Positions 25,268 to 34,022 of a stretch of DNA of 64,000 nucleotides are shown piece after piece. The position numbers and the translations under genes are program-made. Position 1 is the stretch's first letter; every line of letters begins with the position of its first letter. Source of the DNA: DATBLQ01 sp036555325. Lineage in GTDB: Bacteria; Pseudomonadota; Alphaproteobacteria; Rhizobiales; Aestuariivirgaceae. Where the stretch lies: NCBI GenBank assembly GCA_036555325.1, contig DATBLQ010000002.1, forward strand, positions 62,001 to 126,000. Direction: 5' to 3'. A model generated the notes under the pieces. That model was not told the DNA's origin. It saw nothing but the letters and a program-made list of their open reading frames with translations, and did no database searches.

Positions 25268-25957
25268 ATGCGGCGAGTCCTGGCATATTTGATCGTTACT
25301 GTTCCGCTCCTCGTGGTTCGCACCAGCAGCGCCCCTGCTTCGATCTCGGAATATGCCCCGCTGGCCACAACTGAACTGTTGAGCAAGATCTATGCCGCCG
25401 ATGAGCGCTGTCACTTCCTTAAGCCCGCCGAACACCTCGAGCTTGGACGGCTGGTAGCCCATGTGGAACTCGCGGCAACCGAAATAGAAGGTGCTTCCAG
25501 CACGAATAAGGCGCTGCAGAAGGGCCGAACACTGGGACAAGCTGTCGACTGCTCGCCAGCTCTTGAGCGGCAAACGATTTCCGTATTCGCTGCTGGGCGC
25601 CGTGCCCTGGCCTCCATTAAAGACGATGACGACACCAAAGGGCCGGTCGTTCTCCTGCCCGCTGACGGGCCTTCCCCGAATGCTGTTGAGCCGTCCCCGG
25701 GTGATGATTTGGCCGGCTATCAGCGGCGGATGGCCGCCTATTTGACGGAGTTGCGTTGCCACTATCTGTCCCATCGCCAGGCCAGGAAATTTTGGAGGCT
25801 GGTGATCAAGGACCACAAGCTTACGGTTGACAAATACGGTGAACAAACCGTGGCGCCGGCGAAGAGCCAGGCCGAGGCGTTCTCGTCCCGGCAAGGGTGC
25901 GATGGACGCTCTGAGGCATTCGTTCGCGAGGCTTATCGTGAGTTGGCGAGCAGGTGA
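25268..25957 (+). CDS. Secreted protein with duplicated Cys-containing domain
   Basis: I do not recognise a named family. The 229-residue protein starts with a signal peptide (about residues 1-24) and consists of two similar halves. Each begins with a helix ending in RCH(F/Y)L (residues 47-51 and about 161-165), continues with an amphipathic helix, and reaches a second cysteine about 48 residues later, ending with an A-x-R-x-L-A type helix. A Pro/Asp-rich linker (about 122-148) separates them. The paired cysteines may form one disulfide per half in the periplasm. It is divergent from the extensin-like gene. Confidence 0.7.
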   Translation: MRRVLAYLIVTVPLLVVRTSSAPASISEYAPLATTELLSKIYAADERCHFLKPAEHLELGRLVAHVELAATEIEGASSTNKALQKGRTLGQAVDCSPALERQTISVFAAGRRALASIKDDDDTKGPVVLLPADGPSPNAVEPSPGDDLAGYQRRMAAYLTELRCHYLSHRQARKFWRLVIKDHKLTVDKYGEQTVAPAKSQAEAFSSRQGCDGRSEAFVREAYRELASR

Positions 25958-26204
25958 TTGCACGGCAGTAAGGCCGTCATTAACCTAAATGCTTTCTGAT
26001 AATTTCTGTGCCCGCAAGTCCTTCGGCGCTTAAACGGTAATAGCCAATCAACGTTACTTAGATTTCACTGCAATTACGCCGAAAATAGCAAGAAATTTAC
26101 CGAACAGCTTGAGGCGTTTTTAAGCGCACGCGCCCTATCGTCCTGCGCAATCGGGAGGGGACCATAATAAAAGCCCTCCTTGGGGAATACAGGGCAGGTG
26201 TGCA

Positions 26205-26717
26205 ATGCGTAATCAGGTTCAATCGGCGATTCTTGAGTCGCCGTCTGCCAATCGGCAGGAAGTCAAACATCGCTACGTGGAGGCGTTGACGCTCATCGAG
26301 CGGCTTCACCGCCGTTTGCTCGACGTGATCAAGGATGAGTTTGAGCGTCAGGGAGATCCTGAGGTGAATGCGGTTCAGGCACTCTTGCTGTTCAACATCG
26401 GCGATGCCGAGTTGACTGCAGGCGAACTCAAGACCCGCGGTCACTATCAGGGCTCGAACGTCTCTTACAATCTTAAGAAGCTTGTGGAGGCAGGGTATGT
26501 GAATCATGAGCGCTCGACTTCCGACAAGCGCTCCGTGCGCGTGCGGTTGACCCCGCGCGGACAGGACATTCGCAAGAAAGTGGATGCGCTCTACAACCGG
26601 CAGATACTCTCGATAATTGACGTGGCAGGACTGTCAGTCGAGGAACTGGAACGGCTGAACAAAGCCCTTGGTCGGCTCGAGCGTTTCTGGACGGATCAAA
26701 TTCTCTACCGCCTCTAA
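26205..26717 (+). CDS. ldtR: MarR-family regulator LdtR
   Basis: This 170-residue winged-helix regulator matches LdtR, described in Liberibacter and rhizobia as controlling the L,D-transpeptidase gene next to it and responding to small phenolic ligands. The recognition helix lies in YQGSNVSYNLKKLVEAGYV (about residues 84-102) and the wing in HERSTSDKRSVRVRLTPRG. The N-terminal dimerisation helices run to about residue 60. The next gene downstream is that L,D-transpeptidase, which supports the assignment. A CAGGTG precedes the ATG. A rho-independent terminator follows the stop. Confidence 0.88.
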   Translation: MRNQVQSAILESPSANRQEVKHRYVEALTLIERLHRRLLDVIKDEFERQGDPEVNAVQALLLFNIGDAELTAGELKTRGHYQGSNVSYNLKKLVEAGYVNHERSTSDKRSVRVRLTPRGQDIRKKVDALYNRQILSIIDVAGLSVEELERLNKALGRLERFWTDQILYRL

Positions 26718-27031
26718 AATCGGATTGGCCTAACCTCCTGGCCCGCGACTGGTCTCGCGGGCCCTTTTTTTGCCGTAAACTAAATATTTCTTGATTGCTC
26801 GATCCCAGCTGGAATCAACGGTATCGTCTTATTGGGGTTCAAGTTTTAACGGTTTTGCGCCAACACCTGTGACCGGAAAGTCACAATCGGACGCGACGTC
26901 GAGCTGGCAGCCCGGCGAAAAACGGTCGTTTTTGACGGGGCCGCGTTGAATTGGTAGATGTGGCGGGCCTTCGGGATGCTTGCGGTACGGCGTAAGGCGT
27001 GAGGCGAGTGGGACAAAAACTGAGGCAGGGA
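26718..27031 (+). other. Intergenic region between ldtR and ldtP
   Basis: This 314-base stretch holds the ldtR terminator (26740-26771) and then about 260 bases without a credible gene. The part after the terminator is AT-richer up to about 26860 and presumably contains the ldtP promoter and any LdtR operator. I could not identify a specific operator by eye. Confidence 0.5.
26740..26771 (+). terminator. Rho-independent terminator after ldtR
   Basis: A perfect nine-pair stem (GGCCCGCGA with TCGCGGGCC) and a six-base loop are followed by C and seven T residues. It lies 23 bases after the ldtR stop, so it should separate ldtR from ldtP transcription. Confidence 0.93.
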
Positions 27032-28561
27032 ATGGGCGATCAGGACAGTCACAACACGAAGTTTGCTGACCATCGGCTGAACAGGCGCGCGGCACTACTC
27101 CTGGCAAGCGCCATGGCCATTACGTGGGCAAGCGAGCCCGCTGCGGCGTTCTTCAAACGCAAGGACAGAGCCGATCAGCACAATGCCACCACCAAACCGA
27201 AGTCCAAGGCAGCGACTGTCACGGAAGTTCTGGACGATGAGCGTGAAGCGGCACCCATGGTGACGCTCGAAAGCCCCTATTACTTGGCTCGAGCGATTGA
27301 CCGCTACCAGTTGATAGCGGCCGAGGGCGGTTGGCCTGCCATTGAGACGTCCAAAGCCTTTGTAAAGGGTGGCCAAGCGAGAGAGGTTGTTTTGCTGAAG
27401 AAGCGCCTCGCCATTGAAGGCTATCTGATGGATGAAGGCCAGTTCGATGATGTTTACGATGGCGTCACCGAACGCGCCGTGCAGCGTTTCCAGCGAAATC
27501 ATGGCCTCTTTCCAAGCGGAAAGGTCGGCAAGCAAACAATTCAGGCGCTGAATGTGTCGGTGCAGGCGAGGTTGATGACGCTTCGCGCCAACTTCCCCCG
27601 CATTGAGGAGTACTCCAAGGACCTTGCCGACCGCTATCTTGTCGTGAACATTCCGGCTGCTCAGCTTGAAACCGTGTCGAGCGGCAGCGTGTACTCTCGC
27701 CACAATATCATTGCCGGGAAGCCCGATCGTCCCTCGCCGGTGGTGATGACCAACATCAGTGATCTCAATTTCAATCCTTATTGGAATGCGCCGGCGAGCA
27801 TTGTCGAGAGAGACATTATCCCGGCCTTGCTCAAAGATCCCGACCATCTTGAGAAGCTGAACATACGCGTCTTCGATGGAGTTGGCGGCCCCGAGATCGA
27901 TCCCTCAACGGTAGACTGGAGAAGAACTCCTGGCGATCGTTATCATTTCCGTCAGGAGCCGGGGGAAGACAACGCCATGGCCTCCGTCAAGATCAATTTC
28001 CCCTCGCCCTTTGGCGTATATATGCACGATACGCCGACAAAGCAGCTTTTCGAAGCCGGGGATAGGTACTTCAGCTCCGGCTGCGTGCGTGTCGATCAGG
28101 TGCATGTACTGGTGAACTGGATCCTGCGCGGCCAGGAAGGCTGGGATATGGATCGCATCCAGGAGGTCGCCGATAGCACCGAACGCCTCGATGTGAAAGT
28201 CAACGATGGTCCCCAGATCCGCTGGGTTTACCTTACTGCGTGGGTCACCGAGGATGGCCGGGTAAACTTCCGGCCCGACATCTACGGTTTGGACGGAACC
28301 GGCTTCATCATCGGTCAGCCGTTGCCGTTCGGCGAAATAGTTGATGGGCAACGCTGGGTCACCAAACCGCTCCCCTATGGCTATGACGAAGATCGGGCTT
28401 TTTCGGTTTCGATCGATGGCGGCATCGAGCAGCCGCAGCGGACTGGCCCCACCCAGATCATCAAGAAGACCAACTTCAATCTGAAACAGCCGCAGCCATC
28501 GGTGAGCAAGATCGCCGACGAGAAAGAGTCCCCCGCGGTTGGTCAGCAGGGAGCGAACTAG
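27032..28561 (+). CDS. ldtP: L,D-transpeptidase with peptidoglycan-binding domain (LdtP-like)
   Basis: This periplasmic enzyme forms or edits L,D cross-links in peptidoglycan. The N-terminus has a twin-arginine-like signal (NRRAALLLASAMAITWA, cleavage after AAA). A peptidoglycan-binding domain lies at about residues 112-172 (YDGVTERAVQRFQRNHGL). The YkuD catalytic domain follows, with H332 in YMHDTP and the nucleophile C351 in SSGCVRVDQ. The total of 509 residues matches the large YcbB-like class. The ATG at 27032 follows AGGCAGGGA; a GTG 33 bases upstream is possible. Its neighbour ldtR is the likely regulator. Confidence 0.92.
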   Translation: MGDQDSHNTKFADHRLNRRAALLLASAMAITWASEPAAAFFKRKDRADQHNATTKPKSKAATVTEVLDDEREAAPMVTLESPYYLARAIDRYQLIAAEGGWPAIETSKAFVKGGQAREVVLLKKRLAIEGYLMDEGQFDDVYDGVTERAVQRFQRNHGLFPSGKVGKQTIQALNVSVQARLMTLRANFPRIEEYSKDLADRYLVVNIPAAQLETVSSGSVYSRHNIIAGKPDRPSPVVMTNISDLNFNPYWNAPASIVERDIIPALLKDPDHLEKLNIRVFDGVGGPEIDPSTVDWRRTPGDRYHFRQEPGEDNAMASVKINFPSPFGVYMHDTPTKQLFEAGDRYFSSGCVRVDQVHVLVNWILRGQEGWDMDRIQEVADSTERLDVKVNDGPQIRWVYLTAWVTEDGRVNFRPDIYGLDGTGFIIGQPLPFGEIVDGQRWVTKPLPYGYDEDRAFSVSIDGGIEQPQRTGPTQIIKKTNFNLKQPQPSVSKIADEKESPAVGQQGAN

Positions 28562-28591
28562 TCGCATCGCCTACCTCGAGAAGAGATGAAG

Positions 28592-28626
28592 GATAGCGCC
28601 GCCCTCAATGTTGGGGGCACGCTATC
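28592..28626. terminator. Hairpin between convergent ldtP and MFS genes
   Basis: GATAGCG at 28592-28598 pairs with CGCTATC at 28620-28626, and an inner GCCC/GGGC stem strengthens it. It sits between two convergent genes, extending into the last codons of the transporter. There is no T-tract on either side, so a bidirectional terminator role is uncertain. Confidence 0.35.
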
Positions 28627-29812
28627 GCCCGCGCTCAACCCAGCTCATGATAAGAAACGCCAATAGGCTTAAGCTGGCAAAACCTGTAATTAGCGGCAGC
28701 ACAGTTCCGTCATAGGCGCGACCGACGATCGTACCGAGCCCCAGCGAAATGAATGTGGTGAACGAGCCCGTGACGGCCGCCGCCACACCGGCGATGTGTC
28801 CGAGTGGCTCCATCGCCAGCGCGTTGAAATTCCCAAACATCAGTCCGAAGCAGAAGAATATCACCAGCATATAAGCCATAAGCATCCCGAAGGGCGGTAC
28901 GCCAACCTCTGCAACGTAGATCCAGAAAGCGATCGACAAGAGGCATCCGACTTGAAGCGCCCATTTGCACATTTGCCGCATGCCATATTTCAGGACCAGC
29001 CTTGCATTGGATAGCGATGCCGCACCGATAGCTGTAGCCAGCAGGCCGAAATAGAATGGAAACAACCTGCCTGCGCCGTAGAGTTCCTGAAATATTTGTT
29101 GCGACGATGTGAGATAACCGACAAAGGCGCCGAAGATCAGGCCCGCGACCCATGTGTATCCGATCGCAACCCGGTTGCGGCACGTTTCGATGATCGCCTG
29201 CCCGATTCGTTTTGCCGAGAAAGTTAGCCGGCGCTCCGGTGCAAGCGTTTCAGGTTGCCGCAGCCAATGCCAGACAAGGGCGGCAACCGCGATAATTAGC
29301 AACAGAACGAAGATCGTCCGCCATGGGGCGACGAGCAGGATCAGCTGCCCAATGCTTGGCGCGATGATAGGAACAAGAATGAACACCGACATCGCCATTG
29401 ACATGATGCTCGCCATTGCTCTGCCGTGATACTGATCGCGCACCATCGCAACCGCGATGATTCTGGGGCCCGCTGCGCCCAATCCCTGCAGCACCCGCCC
29501 GAACAGCATCATTGAAAAGTTGACCGCCAGGATTGAAATGACAGAGCCCACGATGAAAACGCCAAGCCCGGCATAGATCGCAGGCTTCCGGCCGATGCTG
29601 TCGGATATCGGTCCATAGATTATCTGGCCGCCCGCCAGCCCAAAAAACAAGCCTGTAATGACCCACTGCCTGTCGTTCTCCCCGCTGGCCCCGAGATCGG
29701 CTGCGATGTCTCCAAGCGCCGGCAACATGCTGTCGATCGACAGCGCGACAAGCGAGATGGTGAGCGCCACCAGCGCCACGAACTCGGATCTGGACATTGC
29801 CTTGCTTGCCAT
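28622..29812 (-). CDS. MFS transporter, Bcr/CflA drug-resistance family
   Basis: This is a 396-residue, 12-helix major facilitator, probably a proton-driven exporter. The Bcr/CflA features are ALSIDSMLPALGDIAADLG in helix 1 and the loop motif GPISDSIGRKPAIYAGLGVF (residues 68-87), then GRVLQGLGAAGPRIIAVAMVRD in helix 4. The substrate is not shown by sequence. It is divergent from the secreted peptidase-like gene, with an inverted repeat between them, and convergent with ldtP. Confidence 0.88.
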   Translation of the reverse strand: MASKAMSRSEFVALVALTISLVALSIDSMLPALGDIAADLGASGENDRQWVITGLFFGLAGGQIIYGPISDSIGRKPAIYAGLGVFIVGSVISILAVNFSMMLFGRVLQGLGAAGPRIIAVAMVRDQYHGRAMASIMSMAMSVFILVPIIAPSIGQLILLVAPWRTIFVLLLIIAVAALVWHWLRQPETLAPERRLTFSAKRIGQAIIETCRNRVAIGYTWVAGLIFGAFVGYLTSSQQIFQELYGAGRLFPFYFGLLATAIGAASLSNARLVLKYGMRQMCKWALQVGCLLSIAFWIYVAEVGVPPFGMLMAYMLVIFFCFGLMFGNFNALAMEPLGHIAGVAAAVTGSFTTFISLGLGTIVGRAYDGTVLPLITGFASLSLLAFLIMSWVERGR

Positions 29813-29855
29813 AGCTCACCGCATCTGCAGTCGACTGACGGTTCGATAGCCTAAA

Positions 29856-29890
29856 TTCTCGTTGCCACATACTCACAACCAAAACGAGAA
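29856..29890. promoter_or_regulatory. Inverted repeat in divergent promoter region
   Basis: TTCTCGTT (29856-29863) and AACGAGAA (29883-29890) form a perfect eight-base inverted repeat with a 19-base spacer. It lies in the 141-base gap between the divergent MFS exporter and eqolisin-like genes, a typical operator position. No regulator gene is adjacent. Confidence 0.4.
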
Positions 29891-29953
29891 GTTATGGACA
29901 TAGACACAACTTAAGGGCACACTCCCCTCCGTTCTGATAAACCGGAGGAAATA

Positions 29954-31195
29954 ATGCTTACGTCTTTTAAACCTAAGGAGCTGGGGCGCTCTGTCCACCT
30001 TCGAAGGATTGCAGCCGGCACAATTCTGATCCTCATGAACATTGCCTGCCAACCCGCCATTGCTGCCGACAACAAGGGAAAATGCGACCCCGATCGTATT
30101 CAGTCCGAGATTGAGAAAGCCGAAGCCAAGTTCGATGAGAAAGAATTGCGCCGCAAGGCCGAGGCTACCGCAGAGTTCAAGGACAAGATCAAAGGCCACC
30201 AGGTGGAGTTCAACTCCGTCTACTCGACCTGGTCATTCGATCCCGCGACCTGCAATGGTCTTACCCTCAAGGATGTCAATGTCGTTCACTCCCTGCGCGC
30301 TGAAGGAGAAAAGGAATCGACCACCAATCTCATTAGCCATTTCGACCCGGACGGGACGCGCCTCGACAGGATCTCCCAACAGAAAGCTCAGCGAAGGTAC
30401 GGCTCCTATGCTTACAATATGACAAACTATGCCGGCTACTTCGCTGGCAACGCCCATACAACTGCATTCTTCGACGATATGACCTCTGTGATGGCCTCAT
30501 TCAATGTTCCGAAACTCAGCAACCCCTATTCCCTCACAAAGCAAACTTACAGCAACTGCTTCGACACCTACTGCGAATTTTCCATTTGGATCGGCATGAA
30601 GGAATCCATTTATTCAGGCTCTATCGCCCAAACCGGTGTCGCCTCACAATACGCATGCGACGCGGTGTATGTTACTGCATATTGCTGGACCGAATACGAA
30701 CCATTCTATGAGTTCTACCCGGCTGCCCCGGTTTACTGTGGCGGCACGATGGCGTCTGGAACATCTGCGGGGGACCTTATGTGGGCTCACGTCGACCCCT
30801 ACACTCCCACCGGTTTCTCCATGTATTTGTACAATCTGAGCGATGGCACACTTTGCGCATCGAAGAGTTCGGACTTCACCATGACTGCAAGGTTCGGGGC
30901 CTTCATTGGCGAGCGGCCGCTCTACGTCAGCAATGATGGGTACACCTATTACCGGCCGCTGCCCAAATTCACCACCGTTTCGTTTACTTCGCCCTACGTT
31001 TCTTACGCAAACGAAGCGGAAGATGAGATAGCCATGACGCCTTACGATCTCGGCAACAACTCATCTTATGATGTCGTGAAAACAACTATGCAGAATGGGG
31101 GAAAACAGAACATCGAGACTGGCTCTCTCAACTCCACGGGTGATTTCACCCTGAAGTGGCTGACCAGCGTGAACGCCGGGCGCGTCCGTCCTTAG
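29954..31195 (+). CDS. Secreted G1 (eqolisin-like) glutamic peptidase candidate
   Basis: This 413-residue protein has a signal peptide (about residues 15-38, ending AIAA) and a Lys/Glu-rich stretch to about 85 that may be a propeptide. The region 176-350 follows the pattern of peptidase family G1: a FNVP strand, SIWIGMKE (210-217), the catalytic-type Gln in SIAQTG (Q226), YCWTEYEPFYEFYP (243-256), SAGDLMWAHV, an aliphatic strand with LYNLSDGTLC, then GAFIGERP with the catalytic-type Glu (E320) and a FTTVSFTS strand. G1 enzymes are acid endopeptidases, best known from fungi. GGAGGAAATA gives a strong ribosome binding site. The assignment rests on motif order only. Confidence 0.72.
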   Translation: MLTSFKPKELGRSVHLRRIAAGTILILMNIACQPAIAADNKGKCDPDRIQSEIEKAEAKFDEKELRRKAEATAEFKDKIKGHQVEFNSVYSTWSFDPATCNGLTLKDVNVVHSLRAEGEKESTTNLISHFDPDGTRLDRISQQKAQRRYGSYAYNMTNYAGYFAGNAHTTAFFDDMTSVMASFNVPKLSNPYSLTKQTYSNCFDTYCEFSIWIGMKESIYSGSIAQTGVASQYACDAVYVTAYCWTEYEPFYEFYPAAPVYCGGTMASGTSAGDLMWAHVDPYTPTGFSMYLYNLSDGTLCASKSSDFTMTARFGAFIGERPLYVSNDGYTYYRPLPKFTTVSFTSPYVSYANEAEDEIAMTPYDLGNNSSYDVVKTTMQNGGKQNIETGSLNSTGDFTLKWLTSVNAGRVRP

Positions 31196-31362
31196 ACAGG
31201 ATTCGTCTCCTTGACTTGGCACTTCTGATTAGACATCGCCTCCGCCATGCCGCATTTTTGTTGTTGGACGAGTGCGGCATTGCGCCAAATGGCAGAGCCC
31301 CTGTCAGAGGCTAGTGTGCTCCCCAACACCAGCACGGATAGCGGGCTGGAATGGAAAGTTTC

Positions 31363-32577
31363 ATGATCGACTACCGCAAGTTTTTTACCGATGCGCTGGC
31401 TGCAATAGTGTCCGAAGGCCGCTATCGGGTTTTCGCCGACCTCCTACGGCGGCGGGGCAGCTATCCTTTGGCCCGCCTTCACCAGACCGGTGGCGAATGC
31501 GATGTCACGGTCTGGTGCTCGAATGACTACCTGGCCATGTCTCAGCACCCGGTGGTGATCGAAGCGATGCATCACGCTCTCGATGAGGTTGGTGCGGGGT
31601 CGGGTGGAACGCGCAATATTTCCGGCACCACGCACTATCATGTCGTGCTTGAACGAGAGCTTGCCGATCTTCACCGCAAGGAGGCCGCACTTCTTTTCAA
31701 TTCCGGCTACATGGCAAACGAAGCAACCATCTCCACCCTTTCGCGGCTCATGCCTGGCCTCATTGTCCTGTCGGATCAGTTGAATCATGCCTCGATTATC
31801 GAAGGCATTCGTCAGGGCCGTTGCGAGAAGCTGATTTTCGCTCACAACGATTTGGAGGATCTCGAGCAAAAACTCAGGTCGATCGCGCCCGATAGACCGA
31901 AACTCATCGCTTTCGAATCGATTTATTCGATGGATGGAGACATCGCCCCCATCAGAGAGATTTGCGCACTCGCCCGTACCTATGGCGCCCTTACCTATCT
32001 TGACGAGGTTCACGCTGTCGGCATGTACGGTCCCAATGGCGGAGGCATCGCGGATCGCGATGGCGTGCTTGACGAGCTCGACATTATCGAAGGCACCCTC
32101 GCCAAGGCGTTTGGTTTGATGGGGGGCTATATTGCCGCCGATCGGGTGATAATTGACGCCATTCGATCGATGGCGGCTGGTTTCATATTCACAACCTCGC
32201 TTGCTCCGGTGATCGCCGCGGGCGCCATCGCCAGCGTACGTTACCTCAAGCAGAGCAGGGAGGAGCGCAATCTCCAGGAGCAATACGCAAGCCTCCTGAA
32301 GCATGAGCTATCCGGTCGTGGCTTGCCTGTCGTCGTAAGTCCCACCCATATCGTGCCGGTGGTGATCGGCAATCCGGTGCTTTGCAAAGCTCTCACCGAT
32401 CTATTGCTTGACGAATTCTCGATTTACGTCCAACCGATCAACTATCCGACCGTCCCCAGGGGATTGGAGAGAATCCGGCTTACGCCCGGCCCTCTGCATG
32501 GACCGTCGGAAATTGCCAGGTTGAGCAATGCCATGGAAAAATTGTGGTCCCGACTGTCGCTGCCCCGCGCAGCCTAG
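31363..32577 (+). CDS. hemA: 5-aminolevulinate synthase
   Basis: This PLP enzyme condenses glycine with succinyl-CoA to 5-aminolevulinate, the alphaproteobacterial (Shemin) entry to heme. The N-terminus YRKFFTDAL...EGRYRVFADL is characteristic; GSGGTRNISGTTHYHVVLE lies near residue 80, and the PLP lysine in EGTLAKAFGLMGGY near 245. The length of 404 residues is typical. The ATG at 31363 has GGAAAG six bases upstream; another ATG at 31351 would add four residues. It is followed by glyA, whose product makes glycine, about 100 bases on. Confidence 0.95.
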   Translation: MIDYRKFFTDALAAIVSEGRYRVFADLLRRRGSYPLARLHQTGGECDVTVWCSNDYLAMSQHPVVIEAMHHALDEVGAGSGGTRNISGTTHYHVVLERELADLHRKEAALLFNSGYMANEATISTLSRLMPGLIVLSDQLNHASIIEGIRQGRCEKLIFAHNDLEDLEQKLRSIAPDRPKLIAFESIYSMDGDIAPIREICALARTYGALTYLDEVHAVGMYGPNGGGIADRDGVLDELDIIEGTLAKAFGLMGGYIAADRVIIDAIRSMAAGFIFTTSLAPVIAAGAIASVRYLKQSREERNLQEQYASLLKHELSGRGLPVVVSPTHIVPVVIGNPVLCKALTDLLLDEFSIYVQPINYPTVPRGLERIRLTPGPLHGPSEIARLSNAMEKLWSRLSLPRAA

Positions 32578-32676
32578 CGTGCTTTTGAGGCGCAAATCGA
32601 AAAGGATGTGCCGTTTCGTGGCAAACAGCGATCTGGATCCAGCCTCATATACCTCGCAGGTTTGAAGAGGACATGT

Positions 32677-34002
32677 ATGCTTAAGAAAGCGAAGGACAAA
32701 ACTGGACTTCTGCCCGAGACAGGAAGGCCGCTGTTTCCAGGTTTTTTTAACGACGATCTCGCCACCGCCGACGGGGCCGTCGCGGCGGCGATCCGAAAGG
32801 AGCTCGGACGCCAGCAGCATGAAATCGAGCTGATAGCGTCTGAAAACATCGTCTCGAAGGCCGTACTCGAGGCCTTGGGTTCCGCCCTCACCAACAAATA
32901 TGCCGAAGGCTATCCCGGAAGGCGCTACTACGGAGGGTGCCAATTCGTAGATGAAGCCGAAGAACTGGCCATTGATCGCGCAAAGAAGCTGTTCGACTGC
33001 TCTTTCGCCAATGTGCAGCCGCACTCGGGAGCTCAGGCGAACCAGGCCGTGTTTTTCGCACTCCTGCAGCCCGGCGACACGTTCATGGGCCTCAACCTCA
33101 ATGCCGGTGGACATCTCACCCATGGCTCGCCTGTCAACCAATCCGGAAAATGGTTCAAGGTTGTTCCTTACGGCGTGCGCCACGACACTCAGCTGATCGA
33201 TTATGACGAGGTTGAGAAGCTGGCACGCACAGAACGTCCAAAACTCATCCTTGCCGGCGGGTCGGCCTACCCACGTGTCATCGACTTCAAGCGGTTCCGG
33301 GAAATCGCCGACGCCGTTGGCGCCTATTTCATGGTCGACATGGCGCACTTTGCAGGTCTTGTGGCAGGAGGAGCTCATCCCAGTCCGCTGCCTTACGCGC
33401 ATGTGGTAACCTCAACCACTCACAAGACCTTGCGCGGTCCGCGCGGCGGTCTCATCCTTTCGAAGGACGAGGACCTCGGAAAAAGAATCAACTCGGCAGT
33501 CTTTCCTGGTCTGCAGGGAGGGCCCCTCATGCACGCAATTGCCGCCAAGGCCGTCGCATTTGGCGAAGCGCTCAAACCGGCCTTCAGAATCTATGCGAGG
33601 AATGTTGTTGCGAATGCCAAGGTCTTGGCTGAGACGATGATCGCCGGAGGTCTCGACGTCACCTCAGGTGGTACCGACACACATCTGATGCTCGTCGATC
33701 TTCGCAAGAAGGGCCTCACCGGAAAGGTTGCTGAACAGGGATTGAGCCTCGCCAGCATCACCTGCAACAAGAACGGAATTCCGTTCGATCCGGAGAAACC
33801 CATGGTGACGTCGGGCATCAGGCTGGGGTCTCCGGCGTGCACAACCCGCGGGTTCGGTCTCGACGAATTTCGCCACGTGGGGGAACTTATCATCGAGGTG
33901 CTGGATGGCCTTGCTAGGAACGGTGAACAGGGCAATGCTCGTGTCGAGTCGGCCGTAAAACGCCGGGTAGTGAAACTGACGGACCGTTTTCCGATTTACT
34001 AG
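32677..34002 (+). CDS. glyA: Serine hydroxymethyltransferase
   Basis: GlyA interconverts serine and glycine with tetrahydrofolate, supplying C1 units and glycine. The signature QQHEIELIASENIVSKAVLEA is near residue 48, KYAEGYPGRRYYGGC near 72, and the PLP lysine in STTHKTLRGPRGG near 248. At 441 residues it is a normal length. The ATG at 32677 follows AGAGGA at about six bases; an in-frame GTG at 32608 gives a non-homologous extension. It starts the conserved run glyA-nrdR-ribD-ribE-ribH-nusB. Confidence 0.97.
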   Translation: MLKKAKDKTGLLPETGRPLFPGFFNDDLATADGAVAAAIRKELGRQQHEIELIASENIVSKAVLEALGSALTNKYAEGYPGRRYYGGCQFVDEAEELAIDRAKKLFDCSFANVQPHSGAQANQAVFFALLQPGDTFMGLNLNAGGHLTHGSPVNQSGKWFKVVPYGVRHDTQLIDYDEVEKLARTERPKLILAGGSAYPRVIDFKRFREIADAVGAYFMVDMAHFAGLVAGGAHPSPLPYAHVVTSTTHKTLRGPRGGLILSKDEDLGKRINSAVFPGLQGGPLMHAIAAKAVAFGEALKPAFRIYARNVVANAKVLAETMIAGGLDVTSGGTDTHLMLVDLRKKGLTGKVAEQGLSLASITCNKNGIPFDPEKPMVTSGIRLGSPACTTRGFGLDEFRHVGELIIEVLDGLARNGEQGNARVESAVKRRVVKLTDRFPIY

Positions 34003-34022
34003 CCCCCTGATAAGGAGCCGTA

